Below the pieces are notes generated by a model, which searched no databases, was not told the DNA's origin, and saw nothing but the letters and a program-made list of their open reading frames with translations. From Vibrio mexicanus (GTDB lineage: Bacteria; Pseudomonadota; Gammaproteobacteria; Enterobacterales; Vibrionaceae), in contig NZ_JYJP01000084.1 of the NCBI RefSeq assembly GCF_001012815.1, forward strand, positions 1 to 64,000: 64,000 bases of DNA. The letters run 5' to 3'. The first letter of the stretch is position 1. Each line of letters starts with the position of its first letter. Positions 7,963 through 15,624 of the stretch are shown one piece after another. The position numbers and the translations under genes were made by a program.

Positions 7963-9402
7963 ATGACAAAAACCAACGATAACCAAGGTCGCCAGTCAAC
8001 ACGCACACTCGCCCTCGATACCATTACAGAACAGTATCCATTGGTGATTGATCAAAGAAATCGTGCCCTTATACAAAACGGCGCAGGAAGCTCATACGCT
8101 ATGGAGGTTCAATCAGAAGATTTTTCGAAATGGGTTCGCCGTTTTATCCACAAAAATTTGGGTAATCTGATCAGCTCTCAAAATTTAAAAGATCTAACGG
8201 AGAGCTTAGCTGCACTTGCTCATATATCGGAAAATACCACCCACTCGTCTTGGCGTATTTACAAGACTGACAGTCAAGTGTGTATTGACCTCGGCGATGG
8301 AAAAATAGTTCATATAACCCCTGAGGGTTGGCATATCACTACCGAAGTTCAAGGTGTGTGCTTTCTACACTCTAAGCAAAAGCTGCCTTTACCAATGCCA
8401 ACAGCGCATCCAGATATGGAGATATTAAGACCCTACCTAAATCTAGGAAGCGATGACCAATGGTGCTTACTTCTCACCTGTATTGTCGGAATGTTCATGG
8501 ATTTGCCGAGCAAGCCTATCATCACCTTTACTGGGCCAGAAGGTTGCGCTAAGAGTACTCACTCGTCACTTATCCAAAAACTGATAGATCCAAATCCCGT
8601 AACACGACAACTTCCACCATCAACGCTTGATGAATTAGTGATGGCATCCATGAATACCAGTGTATTCTTGGTCGATAATGTTAGTAGTCTAAGTTCTAAA
8701 ATCATGGATGCTTGCTGCGCCCTAAGTACAGGACTAGACATCCGAAAAAGACAACTCTACAGCGACTTTACTACCGTGACGCACACTGTTGACACCACTA
8801 TGATCATCAATGGTATTAACCCCGAATTTGTCAAACAAAGCGATCTCGCTAGCCGTGTCGTCTCCTTTGAGCTTCCCGTAATAGGCGCTGAAAATCGCAC
8901 CGCCGAATCGGATTATTGGGCGAGTTTTGAAGCGGATAAGCCCAAAATATTGGGCGCGCTATATAGCCTAATTAGCAAAGTACTTAAAGTTTACAAAGAG
9001 GTAGAGTTTACCCCTGTATCCCGTCTATCAGATTTTTGTAAGGTGGGTAATGCCTTGGAAAAAGTTTTGGAATGGCCTCAAGGTACTTTCGATTCTGCAA
9101 TGAGCGATATGCATCGTAAACTCAAGCTTATCAGTCTGGATAGTGATGTATTGGGCCGAGCAGTGCTGGCTCTGATGAAAAAGCAAGAGAGTTGGGAAGG
9201 CAAGCCAACGGCACTATTGGAAAAACTATCGGTCTATGTTTCGACACAAGAGAAAAAATCGGCTAGTTGGCCCAAGACTCCAATCTCTCTCGGACACAAA
9301 TTGAGGGCCTTGGAACCTGCATTGAATTCTCAGGGGATCATTATGACTACAGGTAAGTCGAATAGTCGTTATAGACGCTTAGAGCGAAAAGCAAATACAT
9401 AA
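7963..9402 (+). CDS. Replication-type P-loop ATPase of the island
   Basis: The 479-residue protein has an N-terminal domain of about 150 residues and a C-terminal AAA+/SF3-like ATPase. The Walker A is GPEGCAKST, the Walker B-like strand is VFLVDNVSSLS, and IINGINP resembles sensor 1, followed by DLASRVVSFELP. This arrangement recalls the helicase part of primase-helicases of mobile elements. ATG at 7963 is chosen because AAGGTG precedes it; a TTG 42 bases upstream overlaps the HTH gene. Immediately downstream are iterons around an AT-rich core, so I infer that it is the initiator helicase of the element. Confidence 0.72.
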   Translation: MTKTNDNQGRQSTRTLALDTITEQYPLVIDQRNRALIQNGAGSSYAMEVQSEDFSKWVRRFIHKNLGNLISSQNLKDLTESLAALAHISENTTHSSWRIYKTDSQVCIDLGDGKIVHITPEGWHITTEVQGVCFLHSKQKLPLPMPTAHPDMEILRPYLNLGSDDQWCLLLTCIVGMFMDLPSKPIITFTGPEGCAKSTHSSLIQKLIDPNPVTRQLPPSTLDELVMASMNTSVFLVDNVSSLSSKIMDACCALSTGLDIRKRQLYSDFTTVTHTVDTTMIINGINPEFVKQSDLASRVVSFELPVIGAENRTAESDYWASFEADKPKILGALYSLISKVLKVYKEVEFTPVSRLSDFCKVGNALEKVLEWPQGTFDSAMSDMHRKLKLISLDSDVLGRAVLALMKKQESWEGKPTALLEKLSVYVSTQEKKSASWPKTPISLGHKLRALEPALNSQGIIMTTGKSNSRYRRLERKANT

Positions 9403-9424
9403 AAAATACCCTTTATTACTTGCA

Positions 9425-9625
9425 CCAAACGCCTGCTTGGGCGTTTGGGCGATTTGGGCAAAAGATACTGATAATTATATTTATTTCTTCCGTTGACCAT
9501 GTTTTATTTACACATCATTTCACCCTTTTGAGGAAAGGGTAATTTAATATATTCACTTCAAATTTCATTTCTAAAATCAAAAAACAATAAACCTATATTA
9601 TCGCCCAGTTCGCCCAATCGCCCGA
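9425..9625. other. Candidate replication origin: inverted iteron arrays around an AT-rich core
   Basis: Three TTGGGC(G) iterons start at 9437, 9445 and 9454. On the right, the complementary CGCCCA/CGCCCG units start at 9602, 9611 and 9619. The spacings (8 and 9, then 9 and 8) mirror each other. Between them lie about 140 bases of AT-rich DNA, with a small central hairpin (ACCCTTT/AAAGGGT, 9532-9550). CCAAACGCC/GGCGTTTGG (9425-9433, 9440-9448) adds a further hairpin on the left. The position directly after the replication ATPase matches the rep-ori layout of staphylococcal pathogenicity islands. No experimental data; origin function is inference. Confidence 0.6.
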
Positions 9626-9654
9626 CATTGAGCAAGAGTGATTTAAGAGTTAAG

Positions 9655-9683
9655 AAAGCCAACCTAGCAAAAGGTTGGCTTTT
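9655..9683. terminator. Bidirectional terminator
   Basis: AAAGCCAACC and GGTTGGCTTTT form a 9-10-bp stem with a T-rich tail on both strands. It separates the rightward integrase-ATPase cluster from the leftward small-gene pair. Confidence 0.7.
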
Positions 9684-9707
9684 CTATCTTCGAGTTGTCA
9701 GCACAGA

Positions 9708-9878
9708 TTACTCACTTCGGATTTGCTCCGCACGTTTCATCTGCTGAGCATCAAAGCGAATCGCCTCTTGTGCCCATTGTTCTGATGTCCAGTGCTCTTC
9801 ACCTTCCACCAGCACAAAGCGTTGCTCACCCTCCGAGTCGGTGTATTCTGCCCCAAGAGGTAGGTTGGGTTTGCTCAT
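9708..9878 (-). CDS. Small acidic protein, 56 aa, unknown
   Basis: This short reading frame starts MSKPNLPLGAEYTDSEGEQ and ends EQIRSE. It is acidic and contains an EEHWTSEQWAQEAI helix-like stretch. Its ATG lies four bases after the stop of the upstream zinc-binding gene, and AAGGGC serves as ribosome binding site, so the pair is an operon. I do not recognise the family. Coding is supported by spacing, ribosome binding site and a following terminator. Confidence 0.55.
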   Translation of the reverse strand: MSKPNLPLGAEYTDSEGEQRFVLVEGEEHWTSEQWAQEAIRFDAQQMKRAEQIRSE

Positions 9879-9882
9879 GTTG

Positions 9883-10047
9883 CTAGCCCTTCTGGCCAGT
9901 CATGCGTCTAACGTACTTCACCATGCAAGGCTTACTGCAATAGCGCTTGCTCCCGCCTTTCACTTCAACACTCAGCCCATAGAGCGGCTTACCACAACCA
10001 GCACACTTAGGCTTGCTGTCATCCTTTTTGTCAAATAGTCCAAACAT
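9883..10047 (-). CDS. Small zinc-ribbon-like protein, 54 aa
   Basis: The protein begins MFGLFDKKDDSKPKC and has a CAGCGKPLYG knuckle and a second YCSKPC pair, that is CxxC...CxxxC, followed by a basic VKYVRRM tail. This suggests a small treble-clef or zinc-ribbon DNA/RNA-binding factor. A longer frame upstream is not used: AAAAGGAACGCAT directly precedes the ATG at 10047. A hairpin plus T-run sits only 34 bases upstream in its leader. Confidence 0.65.
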   Translation of the reverse strand: MFGLFDKKDDSKPKCAGCGKPLYGLSVEVKGGSKRYCSKPCMVKYVRRMTGQKG

Positions 10048-10080
10048 ATGCGTTCCTTTTGTTGATGAAATTGAAATTGT

Positions 10081-10114
10081 AAAAAGGCTCCGCGACAGGT
10101 TGTGTCGCAGAGCC
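10081..10114 (-). terminator. Hairpin with T-run in the leader of the 54-aa gene
   Basis: GGCTC/GAGCC and GCGACA/TGTCGC form an 11-pair stem with one mismatch and a five-base loop. On the minus strand it is followed by TTTTT. It precedes the start codon of a gene read in the same direction, so it is either an insulator or an attenuator. Confidence 0.65.
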
Positions 10115-10276
10115 ATGAGATTTGCTGTTTTTGCGATTAGGTTAATTCAGGTCATGCATTGGGTTTACAAAAGCGATGCGTGCTATAGCAAAACCACTGA
10201 CCTTACTGGTTGAAACTAGGGAGAATATTTCCAACCTCGACACACCCTGTCAGGCAGGCTCACTAGACTAAGCGAG

Positions 10277-11164
10277 ATGGAAAAGCACGATAAGTTAGGC
10301 AAACGACTGGGGATTATATTGACTCGCCTGAACACAGGGGAGCGATTATACGTGGCCGATTTATCAAGAGAATTTGGCGTATCAGAGCGCACGGTTCAAC
10401 GTGACTTCAACAATCGCTTGAACTACCTCCCCATTGAACGAGAGGGGGCCAACTATTGGATTAAACCCTCCTTTCTTGGGCGGCTATCCAATACCGATAT
10501 CAAGCGCATGTTGACCAATATGGGGGTAAGAGAGCTTTACCCTGACCTTAATGGTTTAGCCCTTAATGAGTTTAGTCATTGCGATTATCCTGCCATTCAG
10601 TTCTACCCGACGTTCAAAGCCTCAAAGGAAGTCGAGCAACACTTTAAGGTGTTGCTCAATGCGATTCATGCGCAAAGCATTGTGAAACTTCACTTCCTCC
10701 AATATGAAGTCATGATCGCTGAGCCGTATCAACTCATCCAACATCAAGGCGACTGGCGATTATTGGTCAGTATCAATAGCGCTCTCAAAACCTTTCAACT
10801 TAAAGCGATACAACATATCGAAATAACTGAACATCGCTATACACCTAACGCTGAGGTGTTAAGCGCTATCCAAGTGAGTTATGTCGACCAAAAGGACTCA
10901 ACCAATCAGCCATTAGAAGCTGTGATATTGGCACAACATCCGATTGCTCATCACTTTAAAGAAACGTCACTGCTACCTGAGCAACACATTCTCAAAGAGC
11001 ATCGCGATGGAGATTTGGTACTTTCAACCCAACTGCAATCCCCATTACAGCTAGCCCCACATATAGCCTACTGGTCACCCCATCTTGTCATCCTGTCGCC
11101 AACCTCATTACAAACCACTATTGACTATCACCAAGCCCTTCGACATACAGACGAGCCGAAGTGA
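10277..11164 (+). CDS. HTH-WYL domain transcriptional regulator
   Basis: The 295-residue protein starts with a winged helix-turn-helix (about residues 5-60, with ADLSREFGVSERTVQRDF). It is followed by a linker and a WYL-type ligand domain (about 125-200) and a C-terminal extension. The motif QLIQHQGDWRLLVSIN is where the WYL core sits; here the canonical W-Y-L residues are only partly kept. Members bind nucleic acid or nucleotide ligands and often repress defence or mobile-element promoters. It faces the two small genes at 9708-10047 across a 230-bp control region and probably regulates them and itself. Confidence 0.8.
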   Translation: MEKHDKLGKRLGIILTRLNTGERLYVADLSREFGVSERTVQRDFNNRLNYLPIEREGANYWIKPSFLGRLSNTDIKRMLTNMGVRELYPDLNGLALNEFSHCDYPAIQFYPTFKASKEVEQHFKVLLNAIHAQSIVKLHFLQYEVMIAEPYQLIQHQGDWRLLVSINSALKTFQLKAIQHIEITEHRYTPNAEVLSAIQVSYVDQKDSTNQPLEAVILAQHPIAHHFKETSLLPEQHILKEHRDGDLVLSTQLQSPLQLAPHIAYWSPHLVILSPTSLQTTIDYHQALRHTDEPK

Positions 11165-11357
11165 TGAGAAAAAACCCACTCTGAAGGCAACGGTTCTGTA
11201 ATCGTTTTAGCTATGTGCTAGTCATTGATTTAAAGGGGGTAGTCAGCCCTTTAGTGTGTTCGGTTGATGAGATTTAAAGAGAGGTAACAAGAAAGGCAAC
11301 CAGCGTGCTTCCTGTCCATAGGTGGGACTTTTTCTGGTCAATTTAGAGTAAGTGGCG
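11165..11357. other. Spacer between convergent genes
   Basis: No gene or clear hairpin with a T-run was identified in these 193 bases. Confidence 0.3.
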
Positions 11358-11792
11358 TTAACCGTCAGCGGTTACTGTAATGTCAAACACCTCCATTTCT
11401 ACATAGCTGATGAAGTTACCCTGCCAGATCTCGAACAACTCATACGAGTCTAAGGGAGAAAGCCAGCCTGATAGCATGGTGTAACACTGTTTCTCCTTCA
11501 CGTTCCAATCGATGTCTTTGACCAGTTCAGCGTATGGGGAACCATCAAAGCAGAAATCGGTGATGTAGTCGAAGTGCCATTCATCACCCACTTGCTCTAG
11601 TCGGATTTCGACAGGATGGTAACCCCCTTTCTCTATGCTGTAGTGCGGGTCTTTAAAGTTGATAGTAACGTCTCGGTAGCAGTCCACATTTGTCAGGTGT
11701 GCTTCTACCTGCTCTTTAATCAGGGATACAAGCGACTCTGATATGGGTATATCACTGTCACTCAATGGATTAGCGACATTGCTGATGCTCAT
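11358..11792 (-). CDS. DUF2787-like protein
   Basis: The 144-residue protein contains GGYHPVEIRLEQ, the FDYITDFCFDG strand pair and AELVKDIDWN. I associate this pattern with DUF2787, a family seen mainly on Vibrio and Shewanella islands. The start at 11792 is chosen because AAGGAGG lies the right distance upstream; a frame extending to 11843 lacks one. It is soluble and acidic with unknown function. It is the last of four leftward genes (13183 to 11358). Family assignment is from memory. Confidence 0.6.
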   Translation of the reverse strand: MSISNVANPLSDSDIPISESLVSLIKEQVEAHLTNVDCYRDVTINFKDPHYSIEKGGYHPVEIRLEQVGDEWHFDYITDFCFDGSPYAELVKDIDWNVKEKQCYTMLSGWLSPLDSYELFEIWQGNFISYVEMEVFDITVTADG

Positions 11793-11985
11793 ACTTAGCC
11801 TCCTTTTGGCTCTTGCTGTCTCCGCCTTACTTCCAATCATCACTATGCCACTAGCAATACAGGCTCCAAGCCTTTGCTGTGTCAGTTCTTGATATGTGGA
11901 TTGAAATATTTGCCCAACACCAAAAAGTGATGATGTTGATACAAAGGGCGGTATGAATGATAGGTTGGTTAAGAAGTGAATTGCG

Positions 11986-12516
11986 CTAGCTGCTTGGCAC
12001 TAAAGCCAGCAGCTTAGCTTTGTTGGCTTGGTAGTTGGCATCCAACTGGTGAAGGAACTGACTATTCTCACTTGGGGCGAGTAATCCCAACTGCTTACTA
12101 CGCAGCACAGCAGCAAGAAATGAAGCGTTGTTACTGCTAGCCCCTTTGATGACTGTTTTAAGTACCGTAGATTTGAAGACGTTACCTTCTTGCTTGTCGA
12201 GCAGCTCAAGCAATGGAGTCACACCAATCCACTCCTTGGTATGAAGTCCACCACCGTCATTCCCCGTCATTCGGATATGTAAGGACTTGTCTTCATCCGA
12301 ACACCCGATTTCAAAGAAGATATGTCCTTTGGTTTTTGGGCTTAACTTGGGAGCTTTGGCATCCTTAACTAGTAATGTGTACCCGATAGCATCAACATCC
12401 AAGCGAGATGGTTTTTCTGCTTGCTGCGAATCTGTCTTATCTTTCGGTTCAGTAGGCTTAGCCTTGGGCTCTACTGGTTTATCTTGTACGGTTTTTTTGC
12501 GGTTTGTACTGGTCAT
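11986..12516 (-). CDS. Unknown protein with Lys/Pro-rich N-terminus
   Basis: This protein of about 176 residues opens with a low-complexity Lys-Pro-Glu segment (first ~40 residues) that should be disordered, followed by a compact domain. The domain contains GHIFFEIGCSDEDKSLHIRM and a helical C-terminus. Two ATGs are possible (12522 and 12516). The second is favoured because AAGGAG lies eight bases before it but only two before the first. I do not recognise a family. It sits 12 bases after the DUF1232 gene and is probably co-transcribed with it. Confidence 0.6.
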   Translation of the reverse strand: MTSTNRKKTVQDKPVEPKAKPTEPKDKTDSQQAEKPSRLDVDAIGYTLLVKDAKAPKLSPKTKGHIFFEIGCSDEDKSLHIRMTGNDGGGLHTKEWIGVTPLLELLDKQEGNVFKSTVLKTVIKGASSNNASFLAAVLRSKQLGLLAPSENSQFLHQLDANYQANKAKLLALVPSS

Positions 12517-12528
12517 GGTCATGACTCC

Positions 12529-12831
12529 TTATAGGTTACGGTATTCAAGCTTGGCTTGATGATGGTGAAAAGGCTTGATAGCACTCGACACAGCTGTAAT
12601 AGCACCGCTCATCACAACAATGTCATCTGCTAGTATCAGTGGATCGACACCAAGTGGGTCTGCGGGATTGATAAGATAAGCAAGAGCAACGACGACGATT
12701 CCCTTCACCCATGCAGGTGTACGCTCATCACTGAGCACGACAAAAAGCAGTAAGGCTTTTATCACCACTTCCTTAGCGCCTTTGACTTGTTTAAGTTTTT
12801 TCCAGAACTTACTGGTTGAGATGGTTTGCAT
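12529..12831 (-). CDS. DUF1232 (YkvA-like) membrane protein
   Basis: The 100-residue protein carries the DUF1232 core: a hydrophobic helix, then ALAYLINPADPLGVDPLILADDIVV in place of the usual NP-DP-PD pattern, then a second hydrophobic helix. Such proteins are small inner-membrane proteins of unknown function. Its ATG at 12831 has AAGGAGG upstream and overlaps the end of the preceding gene by 23 bases, so the two are translationally linked. Confidence 0.75.
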   Translation of the reverse strand: MQTISTSKFWKKLKQVKGAKEVVIKALLLFVVLSDERTPAWVKGIVVVALAYLINPADPLGVDPLILADDIVVMSGAITAVSSAIKPFHHHQAKLEYRNL

Positions 12832-13183
12832 TGGTTAACACCTCCTTGAGCTTGGTTTGGTCGATACTGGTATGACAAAGCAGGTAAACCCCACCTCCTT
12901 CATCATTGGTAATCGCAAGGGAAAGTTCGTATTGACCAATAGCATCAATGTATTCGGGATACTCAAGGGCGTAGAGCACTTGCTCTCGTGTGCTTGGTGG
13001 CATTAAAACCCATGCTTTAGACTCATCACTCGCTTCAATGATGACTAGAGCGCATGAATAAACTTGCCAGTATTGACTAGCTTGTTCAGCATCATCGAAA
13101 GGTTGGTGAATATGGCTGATAACGTCATCAGCGATCGAGGTGGGTAGGTCAAGTAGTTCAGGTAGGCCAGTTAAGATTTTCAT
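12809..13183 (-). CDS. Unknown acidic protein, 124 aa
   Basis: The protein is soluble and acidic, starting MKILTGLPELLDLPTS and ending in a TKLKEVLTNANHL helix. No family is recognised. GGAGAAGAG sits in front of the ATG. It is the first gene of the leftward group and is preceded by a strong hairpin and T-run only about 10-20 bases before the ribosome binding site. That suggests its expression is insulated or controlled by antitermination. Confidence 0.6.
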   Translation of the reverse strand: MKILTGLPELLDLPTSIADDVISHIHQPFDDAEQASQYWQVYSCALVIIEASDESKAWVLMPPSTREQVLYALEYPEYIDAIGQYELSLAITNDEGGGVYLLCHTSIDQTKLKEVLTNANHLNQ

Positions 13184-13192
13184 TTCTCTTCT

Positions 13193-13229
13193 CCAAAAGA
13201 AAAGGCCATACCCCGAAAGGTATGGCCTT
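13193..13229 (-). terminator. Strong hairpin and T-run just before a start codon
   Basis: AAGGCCATACC (13202-13212) and GGTATGGCCTT (13219-13229) form a perfect 11-bp stem with a six-base loop. On the minus strand it is followed by TTTTCTTTT and then the ribosome binding site of the 13183 gene. It has all parts of an intrinsic terminator. Confidence 0.75.
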
Positions 13230-13365
13230 GTGACATGTTATTGGTTCAAGGTATTAATATATGCTTAACTCTCAGCAGACACGGCTACAGGGCAATAGAC
13301 TACTCCTAAATTGTTTCTAAACAAAATGACACATCACAATCAGAAGTTTTTGTGGTGTATGCTGC

Positions 13366-13396
13366 TTTACCCATAGCCACCTCATTGATATATAAT
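13366..13396 (+). promoter_or_regulatory. Promoter of the OLD-like ATPase gene
   Basis: A perfect TATAAT is at 13391-13396, with a weaker TTTACC at 13366-13371 (19-bp spacing). Transcription would begin near 13403, which excludes the earlier GTG start at 13352 and supports TTG at 13430. Confidence 0.55.
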
Positions 13397-13429
13397 GACT
13401 TACAGTTTAAGTCATTAGGTAATGAAACA

Positions 13430-15214
13430 TTGAATACAATACGGGTTACTAAAATAAAGCTTCATCGCTTTAAGCGTTATGACAATAAGAAATTTAGTTT
13501 ACCCGATGGGTTTTGCCTGCTGGCGGGCGGCAACAATTCAGGAAAATCTAGTTTCATGCAAGCGTTTGCTGTATGGGAGTTTTGTAAATCCGTAGTAACT
13601 CTTCAGCAAGGGGAGAACAGCCTTCTACCAGGCAACATTGGTAAAAAACAAGGCGTTGGTGTCAACTCGGAAGATTTTCTGCCAATAAACCTGCCCTCTC
13701 TTAAACATTTATGGACAAACCTTAAAGTAAACAAGTTGTACGACGATGAAACTGATGGCTATACACTATGGCTTGAAGTGAACTGGGTAAACGATGATTT
13801 TCCAGAGCCAAGAAGACTAAGATTCTCATTATCACTAGCGAATGAAAGGCTGTTTATAAAAGTAACAGGCTCGAACTTAGTTGAAAGCGAGGAAGTACCA
13901 AAGGCCGCATATATTCCACCTTTTGCTGGAATTTTACACCGAGAGCCTTTCCACACGACGGCAATGCGTTCTAGGCTTGTTGGTCAAGGGCTCAGCGGTT
14001 CGGTGATGCGAAACACGTTACTGGAGCTACACAGATTAAACACAGTAAAGCGCTCTAAACTCAAAGGTGACAAACCCAAAATTCCAACGGCAGAGTTAAA
14101 GAAGCTTCGGGAAACAGATCGCTGGGAGCACTTAGTTGAGATTATGAGGAGAATATTCGGCGTCGAGCTTATTGTTCATGACTTTGATGAAAGATTCCAC
14201 AGTTACATAAAGATTGAATATTGGAAAGGCGCATTCAACGAGAAACGTACAAAATTCGAAAAGTACAAAGGATTTAATCGAAGAGATATAATGGTTGAGG
14301 GTAGTGGCTTTTTACAATTACTAAACGTCCTATCTTTGGTGTTAGACCCACAATATCGAATAGTCTTTCTGGATGAGCCAGACGCTCACTTACACCCAAA
14401 ACTTCAATTTGAACTTCTCTCAGAACTTGAAAAAATAGCAGTTAAATACAACAAACAAATTTTATTTGCCACACACTCCACAGAGTTAATTGCATCGCGT
14501 TCCCCAAAACAAATTATGAGATTTGAAAATGGAAAGGCAAAACTTTTGTCTCAGGAAGCACAAAAAATAGCCTTAATTGCAGGACTAGGTGCTGACTACT
14601 CCCCTATTTTAAAAAACCTTCAGCGTTCCAAAAAAATAGTATTTGTAGAGCATGAATCCGATGAAAACGCACTAAAAATTCTTGCAGAAAAATTGGGGGG
14701 AAAAATTTCTGAAGATATAGTTTTTTGGGCATGGACAGGATCACATGCAGAAAGGCTTCACTTATTTAAACAACTTCGCAGTCAGATTGGCTCACTTAAA
14801 GGAGTCAGTATAAGAGATCGAGATGGTCAAGACTTCAACACTGTATCTGAGGCACTTTTTGATAAGCAAAATAATGGTTGTGAAACTGAGGGCTTAAAAC
14901 CTTTAACATGGCGTTATCGTTACATTGAAACTTACTTCCTATGCGTCCAAGCAATCGCTCGTTCCACATCAAAATCAGTTGAGGATATAACCAAAGACAC
15001 AATAGCTTGGTTTGGCATTGATCTAAACTGCGCTAAAACTGATTCTATTGCGACTGTACTTCAAAACCTAGAGACAAAAGAAATGCTCAATGAAAGTAAC
15101 CAAAGCATTTGTAAAAAGTACTCCATTAGCAAATATGACGTTATCAAAGCGATTGAGCCTTGTGAAATACATCAAGATATCAAGACAGCTATCGATAATA
15201 TAACTGCATTGTAG
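13430..15214 (+). CDS. OLD-like ATPase with TOPRIM-type nuclease domain
   Basis: The 594-residue protein has an ABC-type ATPase head with Walker A GGNNSGKSS near the N-terminus and Walker B VFLDEPDAHLHP preceded by a signature-like EGSGFLQ. A switch motif, FATHSTELI, follows. The C-terminal part fits a TOPRIM domain: VEHESDENAL holds the conserved Glu, and RDRDGQD holds the Asp pair. OLD-family ATPase-nucleases act in phage defence, alone or with partners. TTG at 13430 opens a normal N-terminus (NTIRVTKIKLHRF) and lies after the promoter; a GTG at 13352 would add 26 odd residues. It converges on an HNH operon. Confidence 0.8.
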   Translation: MNTIRVTKIKLHRFKRYDNKKFSLPDGFCLLAGGNNSGKSSFMQAFAVWEFCKSVVTLQQGENSLLPGNIGKKQGVGVNSEDFLPINLPSLKHLWTNLKVNKLYDDETDGYTLWLEVNWVNDDFPEPRRLRFSLSLANERLFIKVTGSNLVESEEVPKAAYIPPFAGILHREPFHTTAMRSRLVGQGLSGSVMRNTLLELHRLNTVKRSKLKGDKPKIPTAELKKLRETDRWEHLVEIMRRIFGVELIVHDFDERFHSYIKIEYWKGAFNEKRTKFEKYKGFNRRDIMVEGSGFLQLLNVLSLVLDPQYRIVFLDEPDAHLHPKLQFELLSELEKIAVKYNKQILFATHSTELIASRSPKQIMRFENGKAKLLSQEAQKIALIAGLGADYSPILKNLQRSKKIVFVEHESDENALKILAEKLGGKISEDIVFWAWTGSHAERLHLFKQLRSQIGSLKGVSIRDRDGQDFNTVSEALFDKQNNGCETEGLKPLTWRYRYIETYFLCVQAIARSTSKSVEDITKDTIAWFGIDLNCAKTDSIATVLQNLETKEMLNESNQSICKKYSISKYDVIKAIEPCEIHQDIKTAIDNITAL

Positions 15215-15240
15215 TTATAAAAAGCGTACGTCATTTCTGT

Positions 15241-15621
15241 TTACAGGTTTAAAACTCTGCCTTCGAGGTAACGTAAAAGTTCAGAAAGAGGCACACCATT
15301 GTTTTTGGAGTTATTGCAAAATGCGTGTGTTAGTTGAAGGTTAGCAAACTCATTACCTCCACCTCGAGAGTGTGGAACTTTATGGTCAACTTGAAACTGT
15401 CCCCAAATTAGTTCATGGTCACAAAGGGGACATTTTCCATTCTGCAGATGGAAAAGCTCCATTAACTGCGCTTCAATCCATGCCTTTCGTTTTATTGGAG
15501 CTATTTCTTTTAGGATCTGGGCAGCCTCCCCTAGAATAAACGCAAACTCATAATCGCTAGTTTGATTTTTCCTCGCCGCCTTATCTTTTAAACTTGAAAG
15601 ACGTTGCATTTTTTCATTCAT
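15241..15621 (-). CDS. HNH endonuclease domain protein
   Basis: The 126-residue protein has an N-terminal helical region and a C-terminal HNH domain. It shows the zinc knuckle CPLC, the catalytic QVDHKVPHSRGG, and the closing NLQLTHAFCNNSK with the Asn and His/Cys residues. This is a metal-dependent nicking or cutting fold. The ATG at 15621 lies three bases after the stop of the coiled-coil gene, so both are one operon. It faces the OLD-like ATPase tail to tail with 26 bases between. ATPase plus HNH recalls Septu, but PtuB-type genes normally follow their ATPase on the same strand. Confidence 0.82.
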   Translation of the reverse strand: MNEKMQRLSSLKDKAARKNQTSDYEFAFILGEAAQILKEIAPIKRKAWIEAQLMELFHLQNGKCPLCDHELIWGQFQVDHKVPHSRGGGNEFANLQLTHAFCNNSKNNGVPLSELLRYLEGRVLNL

Positions 15622-15624
15622 GCT

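Noticed and set aside
10117..10276. A short leftward peptide frame before the WYL gene (ending in NPMHDLN)
   Set aside because: It has no start with a ribosome binding site; this stretch is better read as the divergent control region.
13352..13429. GTG at 13352 as start of the OLD-like ATPase
   Set aside because: A perfect TATAAT lies downstream of it at 13391, and the added 26 residues are atypical.
13430..15621. Assignment of the ATPase and HNH genes to Septu or Gabija
   Set aside because: Septu ATPase and HNH genes are normally on one strand, and Gabija has a UvrD-like helicase, which is absent here.
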